Part shown: one piece after another, positions 28,445 through 37,679 of the stretch | Numbering within the stretch: the first letter of the stretch is position 1 | Layout of the letters: every line of letters starts with the position of its first letter | DNA from: an uncultured Clostridia bacterium | Lineage (GTDB): Bacteria; Bacillota; Clostridia; Christensenellales; Borkfalkiaceae | Assembly (NCBI GenBank): GCA_947629675.1 | Contig: CANREM010000001.1 | Coordinates: 110,943-174,942, forward strand | DNA: 64,000 nt | Direction of reading: 5' to 3' | The notes under the pieces: generated by a model | The model's database searches: none | Told to the model about the DNA's origin: nothing | Seen by the model: only the letters and a program-made list of their open reading frames with translations | Position numbers and translations under genes: made by a program

Positions 28445-29029
28445 GTGTCGAAGAAAGAGGAAAAAAAGCAGGGCAATGCGCCCGCATGCGAAAAGGCAAA
28501 CGAGGCGGAACTTTCCGACAAGTCCGAATGCCCCGAGGCCGACAAAGAGGCTTTGGATAGCAAAGAACAGGCGGAGCCTTCGAAAGCGGAAAAGGCACTC
28601 GAAGAGGCGAATCTTCTCGCCGAGGACTATAAACGCAAGTGGTATTCCGTCACGGCGGAGTACGAAAACTACCGCAAGCGCACGCTAAACGAGAGTGCGA
28701 GACGGTATGCGGAGGGCAGGGCGGACGTTGTTTCCAAGCTCTTCCCGATCGCCGACAATCTCGACCGCGCCCTCCTTGCATGCAGCGACGAGGGGACGAA
28801 AAAGGGCATTTCGATGGTACTGGACGCCTTCCGAAAACTTCTCGAGAGCGAGAACATCTCGCCCATCGACCCCGCGGGGCAACCCTTCGACGCGGAGAAG
28901 ATGGAGGCGATCATGGCCGTCGATCCCGCGGAGGGGGAGGAGAGCGGCACCGTGCGCGAAGTCTACAGGAAGGGCTACGAGCAAAACGGCAAAGTTCTCC
29001 GCTTCGCCCAAGTCGTCGTCGTAAGATAG
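28445..29029 (+). CDS. grpE: Nucleotide exchange factor GrpE
   Basis: GrpE releases ADP from DnaK during the chaperone cycle. The protein is about 194 residues: an acidic low-complexity N-terminus (to about residue 45), a long helix (LLAEDYKRKWYSVTAEYENYRKR), and the C-terminal beta domain with FDAEKMEAIMAV, ESGTVREVYRKGYEQNGKVLRFAQVVV. The start is taken as the GTG at 28445, which has AAGGTG six bases upstream; an in-frame GTG at 28436 lacks a ribosome-binding site. No hrcA gene precedes it and I see no CIRCE operator. Confidence 0.93.
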   Translation: MSKKEEKKQGNAPACEKANEAELSDKSECPEADKEALDSKEQAEPSKAEKALEEANLLAEDYKRKWYSVTAEYENYRKRTLNESARRYAEGRADVVSKLFPIADNLDRALLACSDEGTKKGISMVLDAFRKLLESENISPIDPAGQPFDAEKMEAIMAVDPAEGEESGTVREVYRKGYEQNGKVLRFAQVVVVR

Positions 29030-29039
29030 TGGCAAAGGG

Positions 29040-29175
29040 TAGAATGGGACCGATCCTTGCCCACCCCTTGAGGGGTGGGTGTCACGGCTCCGCCGTGACG
29101 GAAGGGGTGAACACCCCCTTAGTCTGCTTCGCAGACAGCTCCCCCTCGAAGGGGAGCCAAGGCGGGGCACAATCA
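29040..29175. repeat. Repeat inserted between grpE and dnaK
   Basis: CCCACCCCTTGAGGGGTGGG plus CACGG...CCGTG palindromes (29057-29110), then GTCTGCTTCGCAGAC and a GGGGAGC-type element, the same families as in blocks 3 and 6. The block could fold strongly in the mRNA between two genes that normally sit close together. Confidence 0.7.
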
Positions 29176-29204
29176 AATTTCAGAATCAAGAAAGAGGTAT
29201 AAAT

Positions 29205-30998
29205 ATGAGTAAAGTTATCGGTATCGATTTGGGCACGACCAATTCGTGCGTCGCGGTGATGGAGGGCGGCGAGCCTGTCGTCATCGCCAATGCGGAGGGT
29301 TCCCGCACGACCCCTTCCGTCGTTGCGTTCCAGAAGGACGGTTCCCGTGTCGTCGGGCAGGTGGCAAAGCGTCAGGCCGTCGCCAACCCCGACAAGACGG
29401 TCATCTCCATCAAGCGCAAGATGGGTTCGGACTACAAGGTGAAGATCGACGACAAGTCCTATTCGCCGCAGGAGATCTCCGCCATGATCCTCTCCAAGCT
29501 CAAGGCGGATGCCGAGGCGTATCTCGGCGGCAAGGTGACGGACGCCGTTATCACCTGCCCCGCATATTTCACGGACGCACAGCGTCAGGCCACCAAGGAC
29601 GCGGGCAAGATCGCGGGCCTCAACGTGCTCCGCATCATCAATGAACCCACCGCGGCCGCTCTTTCTTACGGCCTCGACAAGGAGAAGGAGTCGAGCAAGG
29701 TCATGATCTACGACCTCGGCGGCGGCACCTTCGATGTCTCCATTCTCGAAATTTCGGACGGCGTCTTTGAAGTTCTCGCCACCAACGGCAACAACATGCT
29801 CGGCGGCGACGACTTCGATAAACGCCTCATGGACTATATGGTGGACGAATTCAAGAAGAGCCACGGCGTCGATCTCTCCAAAGACAAGATGGCGATGCAG
29901 CGTCTCAAAGAGGCGGCAGAGAAGGCCAAGATCGAGCTTTCGGGCATGACCTCCACCTCCGTCTCCCTTCCCTTCATCTCCATGACGGACGCAGGCCCCG
30001 CACACCTGGAGCTTGAGATCACCCGCCAGAAGTTCGAGGCACTCATCTCCGATCTCGTCGAAAAGACGGCGGAGCCGATGCGCCTTGCCATGAAGGACGC
30101 GGGCCTCTCCTATAAGGACATCGACAAGGTCATCCTCGTCGGCGGCTCGACGCGCGTTCCCGCCGTCGTGCAGAAGGTCAAGGAGATCACGGGCAAAGAT
30201 CCCTTCAAGGGCATCAACCCCGACGAATGCGTCGCCGTCGGCGCGGCCATTCAGGGCGGCGTCCTCACGGGCGAAGTGAAGGACGTTCTCCTTCTCGACG
30301 TCATGCCGCTCTCCCTCGGCATCGAGACCCTGGGAGGGGTGTTCACCCGCCTCATCGACAGAAATACCACCATCCCCGTCAAGAAGTCACAGGTGTTCTC
30401 GACAGCGGCAGACAACCAGACGAGCGTGGAGATCCACATCTTGCAGGGCGAGCGCGAATTCTGCCGCGACAACAAGACGATGGGCCGCTTCATGCTCACG
30501 GGCATCGCCCCCGCGCCCCGCGGCATCCCGCAGATCGAAGTCACCTTCGACGTGGATGCGAACGGTATCGTGCATGTCGAGGCAAAGGACCTCGGCACGG
30601 GCAAGTCCACCGACATCACCATCACCTCCTCCACCAACCTCTCGGAGGACGAGATCAACAAGGCAGTGAAGGACGCGGAGCAGTACGCCGAAGAGGACAA
30701 GAAGCGCAAGTCGAAGGTGGACGCGCGCAACAAGCTCGACGGGCTGATCTTCTCCGTCGAACAGACCCTTCGCGACGGCGACGGGAAGCTCTCCGAAGAG
30801 GATAAACAAGTTCTTCAGTCCGCGGTAGACGAGGCGAAGAAGGAACTTGAGGCGGACGACGAAGCAAAATACAATGCGGCGTTCGAAGAACTCTCTAAGA
30901 AGATCCAGCCCGTCATCGCAAAGCTCTATCAGCAGGCGGGCGGCCCGCAGGGCGGCCCCCAAGGTCCCGACGGCGGCGACACGGAGTTCCATCAGTAA
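29205..30998 (+). CDS. dnaK: Chaperone protein DnaK (Hsp70)
   Basis: ATP-driven chaperone, 597 residues. The nucleotide-binding domain shows [19 protein letters not shown] at the N-terminus, the phosphate-2 region [14 protein letters not shown] and the adenosine motif [15 protein letters not shown]. The substrate domain contains [37 protein letters not shown]. The tail is Gly/Gln/Pro-rich and ends DTEFHQ. The start at 29205 has AGAGGTAT upstream; the frame is open further left only through repeat DNA. It works with the flanking grpE and dnaJ. Confidence 0.98.
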   Translation: MSKVIGIDLGTTNSCVAVMEGGEPVVIANAEGSRTTPSVVAFQKDGSRVVGQVAKRQAVANPDKTVISIKRKMGSDYKVKIDDKSYSPQEISAMILSKLKADAEAYLGGKVTDAVITCPAYFTDAQRQATKDAGKIAGLNVLRIINEPTAAALSYGLDKEKESSKVMIYDLGGGTFDVSILEISDGVFEVLATNGNNMLGGDDFDKRLMDYMVDEFKKSHGVDLSKDKMAMQRLKEAAEKAKIELSGMTSTSVSLPFISMTDAGPAHLELEITRQKFEALISDLVEKTAEPMRLAMKDAGLSYKDIDKVILVGGSTRVPAVVQKVKEITGKDPFKGINPDECVAVGAAIQGGVLTGEVKDVLLLDVMPLSLGIETLGGVFTRLIDRNTTIPVKKSQVFSTAADNQTSVEIHILQGEREFCRDNKTMGRFMLTGIAPAPRGIPQIEVTFDVDANGIVHVEAKDLGTGKSTDITITSSTNLSEDEINKAVKDAEQYAEEDKKRKSKVDARNKLDGLIFSVEQTLRDGDGKLSEEDKQVLQSAVDEAKKELEADDEAKYNAAFEELSKKIQPVIAKLYQQAGGPQGGPQGPDGGDTEFHQ

Positions 30999-31440
30999 AG
31001 GTTCACAAATTCCTTTTTGGCATGCAAAAAGAAATTTCGTGAGTCGAACGGGCAGGCCGCGTCATCCTGATGACCGAATGGGGATCTGTCATTCCGAGGC
31101 TCGCAGAGCCGAGAGAATCCCCTAATACGAAGTCCGATGGACGACCGCGTCATCCTGACGACCGAATGGGGATCTGTCATTCCGAGACCCCGCAGGGGTC
31201 GAGAGAATCCCCTCATACGAAGTCCGATGGACGACCGCGTCATCCTGAGCCGCAATTGTCATGCGTGGATGGGTCACCGCGTCATCCTGAGCCGACCAAG
31301 ACATTACGCAGTCCACGGCGGCTTATCCCCGAAGGATCCCGAACTACGAAGTCCGCGTTTTCACCAAGGGGATTCTTCGAAGAGTTGCTTTTGCGGAAAT
31401 CCTTATAAACCCCGTCGCCTCAGAATGACGCTAACCCCTA
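30999..31440. repeat. Repeat block 8 between dnaK and dnaJ
   Basis: No gene. It holds two nearly identical tandem units (about 31063-31140 and 31147-31230), each consisting of CGTCATCCTGA(T/C)GACCGAATGGGGATCTGTCATTCCGAG..., the GAGAGAATCCCC part and ATACGAAGTCCGATGGACGA. These are followed by a CGTCATCCTGAGCC element and the TTCTTCGAAGAGTTGC...CAGAATGACG element (31375-31430). Confidence 0.7.
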
Positions 31441-31506
31441 ACCACAAACCACTACCAAAAAGAGGATGGCCATTTGCATCCTCTTTCGGCATGAAAAGGA
31501 GCTTAT

Positions 31507-32634
31507 ATGCCCGAAAACAAGAAAAACTACTACGAGGTCCTCGGCGTCTCCAAAAACGCGAGCGAAGAGGAGATCAAGGCGGCCTATAAGAAGCTCGTCA
31601 AGCAGTACCACCCCGACCTTCATCCCGGGGACGCCTCCGCCGCGGAAAAGTTCAAAGAGATCAACGAGGCGAACGAAGTCCTCTCGGATAAGCAGAAGCG
31701 CGCGGCCTACGACTACGAACAGGAACACCCGGGTATGGGCGGCGGTGCGGGCGGCTTTTCGGGGGGATTCGGCGGGTTCGGCGACATCTTCGACTCCATC
31801 TTCCAGGGCTTTGGCGGCGGCTCCGTCCACCGGGACACGACGGGCGACGACGTGCAGATCCAGATGTCGCTCTCCTTCATGGATGCAGCAAAGGGCTGTC
31901 GGCGCACGCTCACCTATTCCCGTAACGAGCCTTGCCCCGCATGCCGCGGAACGGGTGCGCGGGACGGCACGGCATACAAGTCCTGCCAGAAGTGCGGCGG
32001 CCGCGGACAGGTGCGCTTTACACAGGAGACGATGTTCGGCAGAACGGTTCGGGTAGGGGCATGTCCGGACTGCGGGGGCAAGGGACGCATCATTTTGGAG
32101 AAATGCCCCGACTGCAGAGGCAAGGGGTTTGTCCGCCGCGAGACGACGGTCACCCTCGACATTCCCGCCGGTGCGGACACCAATTCCTACATGCGCAAGC
32201 GCGGCTTCGGACAGGCGAGTACGGAGGGGGGAGAAGCGGGCGACCTCGTCGTCGTATTCCGCGTGGAACCGCATAAACTCTTTCAGAGGAAGAATCTCGA
32301 CCTCTACGTCGATCTGCCCATTCCCTTCACGGCGGCCGCTCTCGGCGGAAAGGTGTTCGTGCCCACCCTCGACGACGCCATCGAATTCGACATCCCCGAG
32401 GGGACGCAGACGGGCACCGTCTTTACCGTTCGCGGCAAGGGGATAAAGTCGAGAAACGGCACGGGCAATCTCTATCTTCGCGCCGTCGTGGAAGTTCCGA
32501 CAAGGCTCACAAAGGAGCAGAAGGCCGCCCTTTCCGAGGCCTCCTCGAGCTACGAACTCAAACAGTTCGACAAGGCGAAAAAGTACGCCGACAACCTCTC
32601 CGCCCTCTACGGCAAAGAGGCCTACAAGAAGTAA
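31507..32634 (+). CDS. dnaJ: Chaperone protein DnaJ (Hsp40)
   Basis: Type I J-protein of 375 residues that delivers substrates to DnaK and stimulates its ATPase. J domain at residues 4-70 with the HPD motif (KQYHPDLHPGD), Gly/Phe-rich region (about 75-105), four CxxCxGxG zinc repeats (CPACRGTG, CQKCGGRG, CPDCGGKG, CPDCRGKG, about residues 140-215), and the C-terminal substrate-binding domains. AAAGGAG precedes the ATG. Confidence 0.97.
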   Translation: MPENKKNYYEVLGVSKNASEEEIKAAYKKLVKQYHPDLHPGDASAAEKFKEINEANEVLSDKQKRAAYDYEQEHPGMGGGAGGFSGGFGGFGDIFDSIFQGFGGGSVHRDTTGDDVQIQMSLSFMDAAKGCRRTLTYSRNEPCPACRGTGARDGTAYKSCQKCGGRGQVRFTQETMFGRTVRVGACPDCGGKGRIILEKCPDCRGKGFVRRETTVTLDIPAGADTNSYMRKRGFGQASTEGGEAGDLVVVFRVEPHKLFQRKNLDLYVDLPIPFTAAALGGKVFVPTLDDAIEFDIPEGTQTGTVFTVRGKGIKSRNGTGNLYLRAVVEVPTRLTKEQKAALSEASSSYELKQFDKAKKYADNLSALYGKEAYKK

Positions 32635-33002
32635 GATCTCCGCAAGGCTTCCCCCTTTCAAAGGGGGAAGCTGTCCGTTTACGGACTGATGAGGATTGGG
32701 CTTCCAAATGGGTACCCTTGTTTTCGCTGTCCCTGAAAGGGAAAGTACCCGCAAAGCGGGGGAAAGGGTTTTAACCCCTCTGTCGCCCACAGGCGACATC
32801 TCCCCTTATAGGGGCGACGAGTGCCCCTCATCCGTCGCCGAAGGCGACACCTTCCCCCCGAGGGGGGGAAGGCTTCCAAATCCGTCATGTTGAGCGTAGT
32901 CGAAACATCACCTTATTTATAATTTGACTTCGTATTTCGTGATTCTTCGGAGAACTGCTTTTGCGGAATGCCTTACACACTCTTTTGCCTCAGAATGACG
33001 TT
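32635..33002. repeat. Intergenic palindromic repeat block 9
   Basis: No gene. Elements seen are GGCTTCCCCCTTT...AAAGGGGGAAGC/GTCCGT...ACGGAC/TGATGAGG (32645-32695), a CTGTCGCCC...GGCGACATCTCCCC element (32779-32820), GTCGCCGAAGGCGAC (32833-32850), CGTCATGTTGAGC...GAAACATC (32882-32910) and TTCTTCGGAGAACTGC...CAGAATGACG (32942-33000). It is the last block of these families in the window. Confidence 0.7.
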
Positions 33003-33078
33003 TTTTTCCAATCACCCATGTATAAAACGCGATCATGTCGGCGATAATCCTTCCGAAATTTTCGGGAGGGTCTTTTTT

Positions 33079-33507
33079 ATGCGCGGATGTCTTGCGAAAT
33101 TTAAGACGGCTTGCATTCTCTTCGGCGTTCTTTTTTGCGCCCTCTTCGTCTGCGCGCTTTGGAGGCTCCCCGTGTTCGAAGGGGGAAGAGGGTACGAGCT
33201 GTACCTTGGCGATTCCTCCTCCGCCCGGATCGTGTCTACAGAGACGCCCGCCCTCGACAAACTCTTCAATTTGAATGTAAAGGGGGAGAGCGTGCGCTAT
33301 GCCGGGGACCGCTTCGAGGAACTCAAAAGCCGCTTTCATGCCGAACTTCTCTTCACGGAGGAGGCGGCGGAAGTCACCAACTACTATCTCTTTTCTCCCG
33401 ATCTTGCGGGCGGCGTTTGGCTCATGGGGAGAAGGGTCAACCTCCACATCGCGGTCGGCAGAGGACAGACGGCCGCGGGGACCCCGCTCATTTTCGGCGG
33501 GTCGTAA
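33079..33507 (+). CDS. Membrane-anchored protein, YwmB-like
   Basis: A 142-residue protein with one N-terminal membrane segment (residues 9-30) and an exported C-terminal domain. The ending NYYLFSPDLAGGVWLMGRRVNLHIAVGRGQTAAGTPLIFGGS resembles the end of YwmB (DUF1779) proteins, which in Bacillus are encoded near spoIID/spoIIQ; the following M23 gene fits that context. The match is by eye and tentative. GGGAGGG lies eight bases before the ATG, inside a small hairpin (CCGAAA/TTTCGG) followed by T residues, so initiation may be modulated. Confidence 0.55.
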   Translation: MRGCLAKFKTACILFGVLFCALFVCALWRLPVFEGGRGYELYLGDSSSARIVSTETPALDKLFNLNVKGESVRYAGDRFEELKSRFHAELLFTEEAAEVTNYYLFSPDLAGGVWLMGRRVNLHIAVGRGQTAAGTPLIFGGS

Positions 33508-33574
33508 AATTTCCTCCGTATAAAAGAAAGAAAAAGCGTTCATCATCTACATACAAAAATTTTCGGAGGATAGT

Positions 33575-34231
33575 ATGAAGGAAGAAAAGACAAAAAGCAA
33601 AAAAAGTGTGATCTACTATGTGATCCTGGCGGTCTGCGCACTTCTCATCATCACGGCGACGGTACTCACCGTCTACTTTGTGACGAGAAAGACGGAGACC
33701 GTCGCAGAGAAGCCCCCCGTCGTGCAACCCGACGACCCCAAAGATCCCGACGATCCCGCAGATCCCGACGATCCCGTGAACCCCGACAAACCCTCGAGCG
33801 GCGATGACAATGTGAAATTCGTCTCCCCCGTGAGTGCGTCCACCTATACGATGGCGTATGCCGAGATCGTACACAACGAGACGGTGGGTTGGTGGTACCG
33901 CCACAATGCCATCGACTTCAACGTGGCAAAGGGGACGGACGTCTATGCCATGGCGGACGGGACGGTGACGGAAGTGAGCTATGCCGAAGAGACGGGAAAC
34001 CTCATCGTCGTGGACCATGGCGACGGTCTCAAGACGAGCTACCGCTTCGTTGAACCCGTGGAGGGCCTCGGCGTGGGCGAAAAGGTGACGAAGGGGCAGA
34101 AGATCGCCGAAGTCGCTGCGGCGTACGGCACGGAGGCCTATGCGGGCGAACATCTCCACCTCGAGATGTATCTCGGGAAGAACCCCGTCGATCCCGCCGA
34201 CTATGTCGACCTTGTACTCGACAAGAAGTAA
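33575..34231 (+). CDS. M23-family peptidase, SpoIIQ-like
   Basis: A 218-residue protein with a short cytoplasmic tail, one membrane helix (about residues 12-34), a Pro/Asp-rich linker (PDDPKDPDDPADPDDP) and an extracellular LytM domain (about 85-215). The metal-site motifs are HNAIDF and HLHLEMYLGKNPVDP, so an HxxxD-like and an HxH pair are present. Size and layout resemble SpoIIQ, which bridges the forespore membrane to SpoIIIAH. A cell-wall endopeptidase role is the alternative. GGAGG precedes the ATG. Confidence 0.8.
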   Translation: MKEEKTKSKKSVIYYVILAVCALLIITATVLTVYFVTRKTETVAEKPPVVQPDDPKDPDDPADPDDPVNPDKPSSGDDNVKFVSPVSASTYTMAYAEIVHNETVGWWYRHNAIDFNVAKGTDVYAMADGTVTEVSYAEETGNLIVVDHGDGLKTSYRFVEPVEGLGVGEKVTKGQKIAEVAAAYGTEAYAGEHLHLEMYLGKNPVDPADYVDLVLDKK

Positions 34232-34272
34232 TTTTCCGCTGTAAGATCCGAAAGAAAAGAGAAGAGAAGAGG

Positions 34273-34313
34273 GGCCGCCCGCGCGCACAGCGCGCGGGCG
34301 GCCTGTATTTTTT
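34273..34313 (+). terminator. Strong terminator after the M23 gene
   Basis: Near-perfect GC-rich stem GGCCGCCCGCGCGC/GCGCGCGGGCGGCC (34273-34303) followed by TGTATTTTTT. The next 100 bases are very AT-rich and lead to the antiporter promoter. Confidence 0.9.
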
Positions 34314-34409
34314 ATAAAAAGTTTATAAATTTTTCCGCAAAAATCGGCGATATATGGCGAAAATTACAGATTTTTCCCGATTTTTTCGCAAAAAAACGCA
34401 AAACCGCTA

Positions 34410-34438
34410 TTGACAATTTCCCCCGCATAGAGTAGAAT
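34410..34438 (+). promoter_or_regulatory. Promoter of the antiporter-mgtC operon
   Basis: TTGACA (34410-34415), 17-bp spacer, TAGAAT (34433-34438). The leader to the GTG start is about 90 nt and contains a strong GGAGGAAGG (34499-34507) with no start codon at the right distance, so some leader-level control is possible. Confidence 0.75.
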
Positions 34439-34536
34439 AATAGCACCCTTCGGGGAAGTCGGAGGCGGGCAGTGCGTCCGTTTCTTTTCGTCTTTCACCG
34501 GAGGAAGGGGGAAAATTCACATCGCGGAGAGAAATC

Positions 34537-36036
34537 GTGCTGAGCGGTCTCTATGCGCAGTTGGGCGGCCCTTCGAGCGTCGCGGCGGTCATCATTTCCG
34601 TCGCCCTCATGCTCATCGTGGGCTTCCTCTTCACACGCATCACAAAACTTTTACGCCTACCCAACGTCACGGGGTACATCCTCGCGGGAATCGTCATCGG
34701 GCCGTACTGCCTTGACTTCGTCCCCAAAGAGGTCTCCTCGGGCATGGGGTTTATCTCGGACATCGCACTCGCCTTCATCGCCTTTTCGGCGGGGGAGTAT
34801 TTCCGCCTGTCCGTCTTGAAGAAGAACGGGAAAAAGGTCGCGATCATCACCCTCTTCGAGGCCCTCATCGCGTCCGTCCTCGTCTTTGTTCTGACCTATT
34901 TCATTTTAAGGCTCGGTCTCGCATTCTCGATGATCCTCGCGGCTCTCGCCTCGGCGACCGCCCCCGCCTCCACCCTCATGACCATCCGCCAGACGAAGGC
35001 GCGCGGGCACTTTGTGGATACCCTCCTCACCGTCGTCGCCCTCGACGACGTCGTCAGCCTCGTCGCCTTCTCCGTTGCAATGTCCGTCGCAATGGCATCG
35101 CTCGGGTCGGCAGTCACGGCGGGGGACATCCTCCTTCCCATCGCATGGAACATCGTCCTCATCGGCGTGGGGGTGCTCCTGGGATTCCTCCTCAAATTCC
35201 TCATGAAGCGGCACTCGACGGACAACCGCCTCATCGTGGCGGTCGCCTTTCTCTTCGTCATCTGCGGCGTGGGTGCCGCGCTCGAGGTCTCTCCCCTTCT
35301 CGGGTGCATGACCATGGGCATGGTATACATCAACGCCTCGGGCGATGAAAAACTCTTCAAGCAGCTCAACTATTTCTCTCCGCCCATCCTTTTACTTTTC
35401 TTTGTAAAATCCGGGCTGGATTTCAAGCTCGACGCCCTCTTCGACGTGCATACCATGGTGGGCGTCGTGCCCCTCATCGTCGTGGGCGTCCTCTATTTCG
35501 TCGTCCGCCTCGGCGGGAAGTACGGCGGCGCGTTCCTCGGCTGTCTTGTCACAAAGGAGCCGAAGAAGGTGCGAAACAATTTGGGGCTTGCCCTCGCCCC
35601 GCAGGCGGGGGTCGCGATCGGCCTCGCCGCGATGGCGGCGCGTGTTTTCCAAAGCAATCCCGATCCCGAGATCCAGGCGATGGGGGCTGTTCTTCAGACC
35701 ATCATCCTCTCCTCGAGCATCCTGTATGAGCTTGTCGGTCCCGCCCTCGCCAAGCTCTCGCTCTACCTTTCCGGCTCCTACGGTCCGCGTGCGGAGGCGG
35801 CGGAAGCGGCGGCAGGGGAGGCTCCTCCCCCCGAGACAGTCCCGCCCGTCTCGACGGAGGGCGTCTCCAAGGAGGTGGAGACGTTGGAGGCGAGGCTTTT
35901 GGAGATCGAAAAGGAATTGGAGAAAAAACGCTATGCACGCTCCCCCGAGGAGGCCGCCTTCATGGATGCTGCCGACGAGACAGAGGGGGAGATGACGTCC
36001 GACTACATGCGTCGGAAGTTCAAAAACAGGAGGTAA
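34537..36036 (+). CDS. Cation:proton antiporter, CPA2 family
   Basis: A 499-residue membrane protein with about 12 helices in the first 410 residues, exchanging Na+ or K+ for protons. Family features are the opening VGFLFTRITKLLRLPNVTGYILAGIVIGP, ASATAPASTLMTIRQTKARGHFVDTLLTVVALDDVVSL (the conserved aspartates), and ALAPQAGVAIGLA. The C-terminal 90 residues are soluble, acidic and predicted coiled-coil (KEVETLEARLLEIEKELEKK), replacing the usual TrkA domains. The start is GTG with CGGAGAG upstream. The mgtC-like gene follows after 3 bp. Confidence 0.9.
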   Translation: MLSGLYAQLGGPSSVAAVIISVALMLIVGFLFTRITKLLRLPNVTGYILAGIVIGPYCLDFVPKEVSSGMGFISDIALAFIAFSAGEYFRLSVLKKNGKKVAIITLFEALIASVLVFVLTYFILRLGLAFSMILAALASATAPASTLMTIRQTKARGHFVDTLLTVVALDDVVSLVAFSVAMSVAMASLGSAVTAGDILLPIAWNIVLIGVGVLLGFLLKFLMKRHSTDNRLIVAVAFLFVICGVGAALEVSPLLGCMTMGMVYINASGDEKLFKQLNYFSPPILLLFFVKSGLDFKLDALFDVHTMVGVVPLIVVGVLYFVVRLGGKYGGAFLGCLVTKEPKKVRNNLGLALAPQAGVAIGLAAMAARVFQSNPDPEIQAMGAVLQTIILSSSILYELVGPALAKLSLYLSGSYGPRAEAAEAAAGEAPPPETVPPVSTEGVSKEVETLEARLLEIEKELEKKRYARSPEEAAFMDAADETEGEMTSDYMRRKFKNRR

Positions 36037-36039
36037 GAA

Positions 36040-36750
36040 ATGAAAGATTGGCTTGCAAACGTCATGGGGGAATGGTCGCAGGGGATCGGCGTATGGTCGG
36101 TCGCTTTAAAGATCGCCGTCATTCTCATCTTTACGACGATCTTGGGGTGCGAACGCGCCCGCAACCGTCATGCGGCGGGGCTGAGGACGTTCATCGTGGT
36201 GGGGCTTGCCTCCACGGCGGTCTCCATTGCGGACCTGTATCTCATTCTGGCTTGCAATGTGAGCTTTCCCTTCCTCTCGGCGGCCACCATCATCGGCGTC
36301 GCCATCCTCGGGGCGAACACCATTCTCTTCAGCTCCAAGAACCAGCTCAAGGGGCTTACGACCTCCGTCGCGCTCTGGGCGACCGCGATCATCGGCGTCG
36401 TCCTCGGCCTCGGCCTCTACACGGTCGCCCTCATCACCTACGGCGTCCTCATGCTCTGCCTCACCCTCTTTACCCACCTCGAGAAGTCCAACAAGGCGCA
36501 TTCCAACCACTTCGAAGTACATCTCGAACTCAAAGGGCGCAACCTTCTGCAAGAGTTCACATCGACCATCCGCGAGTTCGGGCTGAAGATCGACAACATC
36601 GAGATCAACCCCGCCTATGCCAATTCCGGCCTCGGCGTGTATACCGTGTCGATGACCGTCGTCGATAAGGACCTTCGCAAGAAGCCGCACGCCGACCTCG
36701 TCAAGGCTCTTTCCGCCCTCGACTGCGTCGCCTACATCGAAGAAATATAA
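36040..36750 (+). CDS. MgtC/SapB family membrane protein
   Basis: A 236-residue protein with four to five N-terminal helices (about residues 20-140) and a soluble C-terminal domain of ACT-like size. The MgtC signature GCERARNRHAAGLRTFIVVGLAS is at residues 33-55, and IGVAILGANTILFS corresponds to the conserved glycine helix. MgtC proteins affect Mg2+ homeostasis or F-ATPase activity; the exact role here is unknown. Cotranscribed with the antiporter; a bidirectional terminator follows. Confidence 0.9.
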   Translation: MKDWLANVMGEWSQGIGVWSVALKIAVILIFTTILGCERARNRHAAGLRTFIVVGLASTAVSIADLYLILACNVSFPFLSAATIIGVAILGANTILFSSKNQLKGLTTSVALWATAIIGVVLGLGLYTVALITYGVLMLCLTLFTHLEKSNKAHSNHFEVHLELKGRNLLQEFTSTIREFGLKIDNIEINPAYANSGLGVYTVSMTVVDKDLRKKPHADLVKALSALDCVAYIEEI

Positions 36751-36759
36751 AGTTTTCCA

Positions 36760-36795
36760 AATCAAAAAAGCCGCGCAAACGCGGCTTTTTTGATT
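36760..36795. terminator. Bidirectional terminator between mgtC and yggS genes
   Basis: Perfect palindrome AATCAAAAAAGCCGCG...CGCGGCTTTTTTGATT with A and T runs on both sides, placed between convergent genes. Confidence 0.93.
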
Positions 36796-36837
36796 ATATG
36801 AGAGCTGATATTCAATGAGCAAAACAAGATTTTCGAA

Positions 36838-37494
36838 TTATCTTTTTCCGAAGATCGCAGTGCCGAGACGGATCATGTTGGCACCATGTCCGAGACACAG
36901 CCTCCAATCTCCGCTCATGCCCATGGAGAGATAGCGGACATGGGTATCCTCTTTTTTTGCCGCGTCGAAGAGCGAGCGCATCCTATCGCAGAGGGGAGAG
37001 AGGAGCTTTTCGTCCTCCGTGGCGGGGAGCATCGCCATGAACCCGACGGGCCTCAACCCCGCAAGTTCTTTGATCTTCCGAAACGCCTCCATGCTCTCCT
37101 CGGGCGCGAATCCGCCCTTCGTCTCCTCCCCGCCCGCGTTGACCTCGAGAAGGATCTCCTGCACGGTATGAAGGCTTTCTGCCCGCTTTGCGATCTCCTC
37201 GGCAAGCTCATACCTATCCACCGATTGGATGAGGGCGACCTTTCCGACGAGGTATTTTACCTTATTGAGCTGCAGCCGCCCGATGAAGTGTTCCCGCGCG
37301 CCCGAAAATTTTCCGTGCTTTTCGCGGAACTCCTGCACCCTATTCTCGCCCACGTCCGAGATCCCCGCATCGATCGCCCGTTGGATCTCCTCCGCCGTGC
37401 GCGTCTTGGTCGCCGCGACGAGGGTGACCTTTTCCCCGCAGGCGTTCCCGCCCGCGATCTCTTTCAAAAGACTTTTGACATTTTCTTCGATCAT
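36838..37494 (-). CDS. YggS family pyridoxal-phosphate-binding protein
   Basis: PLP homeostasis protein, 218 residues, cytoplasmic. The PLP lysine is in LVAATKTRTAEEIQRAIDAG (about residues 25-44); the family blocks DVGENRVQEF, HFIGRLQLNKVKYLV, and the phosphate-binding SMGMSGDWRLCLGHGANMIRLGTAIFG are all present. The start at 37494 has GAGGAAA upstream and a good promoter. The widespread YggS partners (sepF, ylmG) are not adjacent here. Confidence 0.95.
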   Translation of the reverse strand: MIEENVKSLLKEIAGGNACGEKVTLVAATKTRTAEEIQRAIDAGISDVGENRVQEFREKHGKFSGAREHFIGRLQLNKVKYLVGKVALIQSVDRYELAEEIAKRAESLHTVQEILLEVNAGGEETKGGFAPEESMEAFRKIKELAGLRPVGFMAMLPATEDEKLLSPLCDRMRSLFDAAKKEDTHVRYLSMGMSGDWRLCLGHGANMIRLGTAIFGKR

Positions 37495-37512
37495 GCTCTT
37501 TTCCTCGCCCGA

Positions 37513-37541
37513 ATTATACCACGGGAGAAAGGGATTGTAAA
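37513..37541 (-). promoter_or_regulatory. Promoter of the yggS-like gene
   Basis: On the minus strand TTTACA (37536-37541), 17-bp spacer, TATAAT (37513-37518), about 20 bp before the start codon. Confidence 0.75.
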
Positions 37542-37679
37542 GCAACCGCACCCCCTCTTTCGCCTCAAAATTTTTCATGATACTTTCACGCACTGTTATC
37601 GTAAAGTTGTTGACAAAATCGGGCGGAATGGCATACAATAAATATCTTGGGACTTAATTTTTATGAGGGAGGGCAGAAC

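Noticed and set aside
36884..36943. Inverted pair of CGGACATGG motifs in the yggS-like gene as a possible operator
   Set aside because: Both copies are inside the coding sequence and the motif occurs singly all over the first 45 kb, so a local operator role is not supported.
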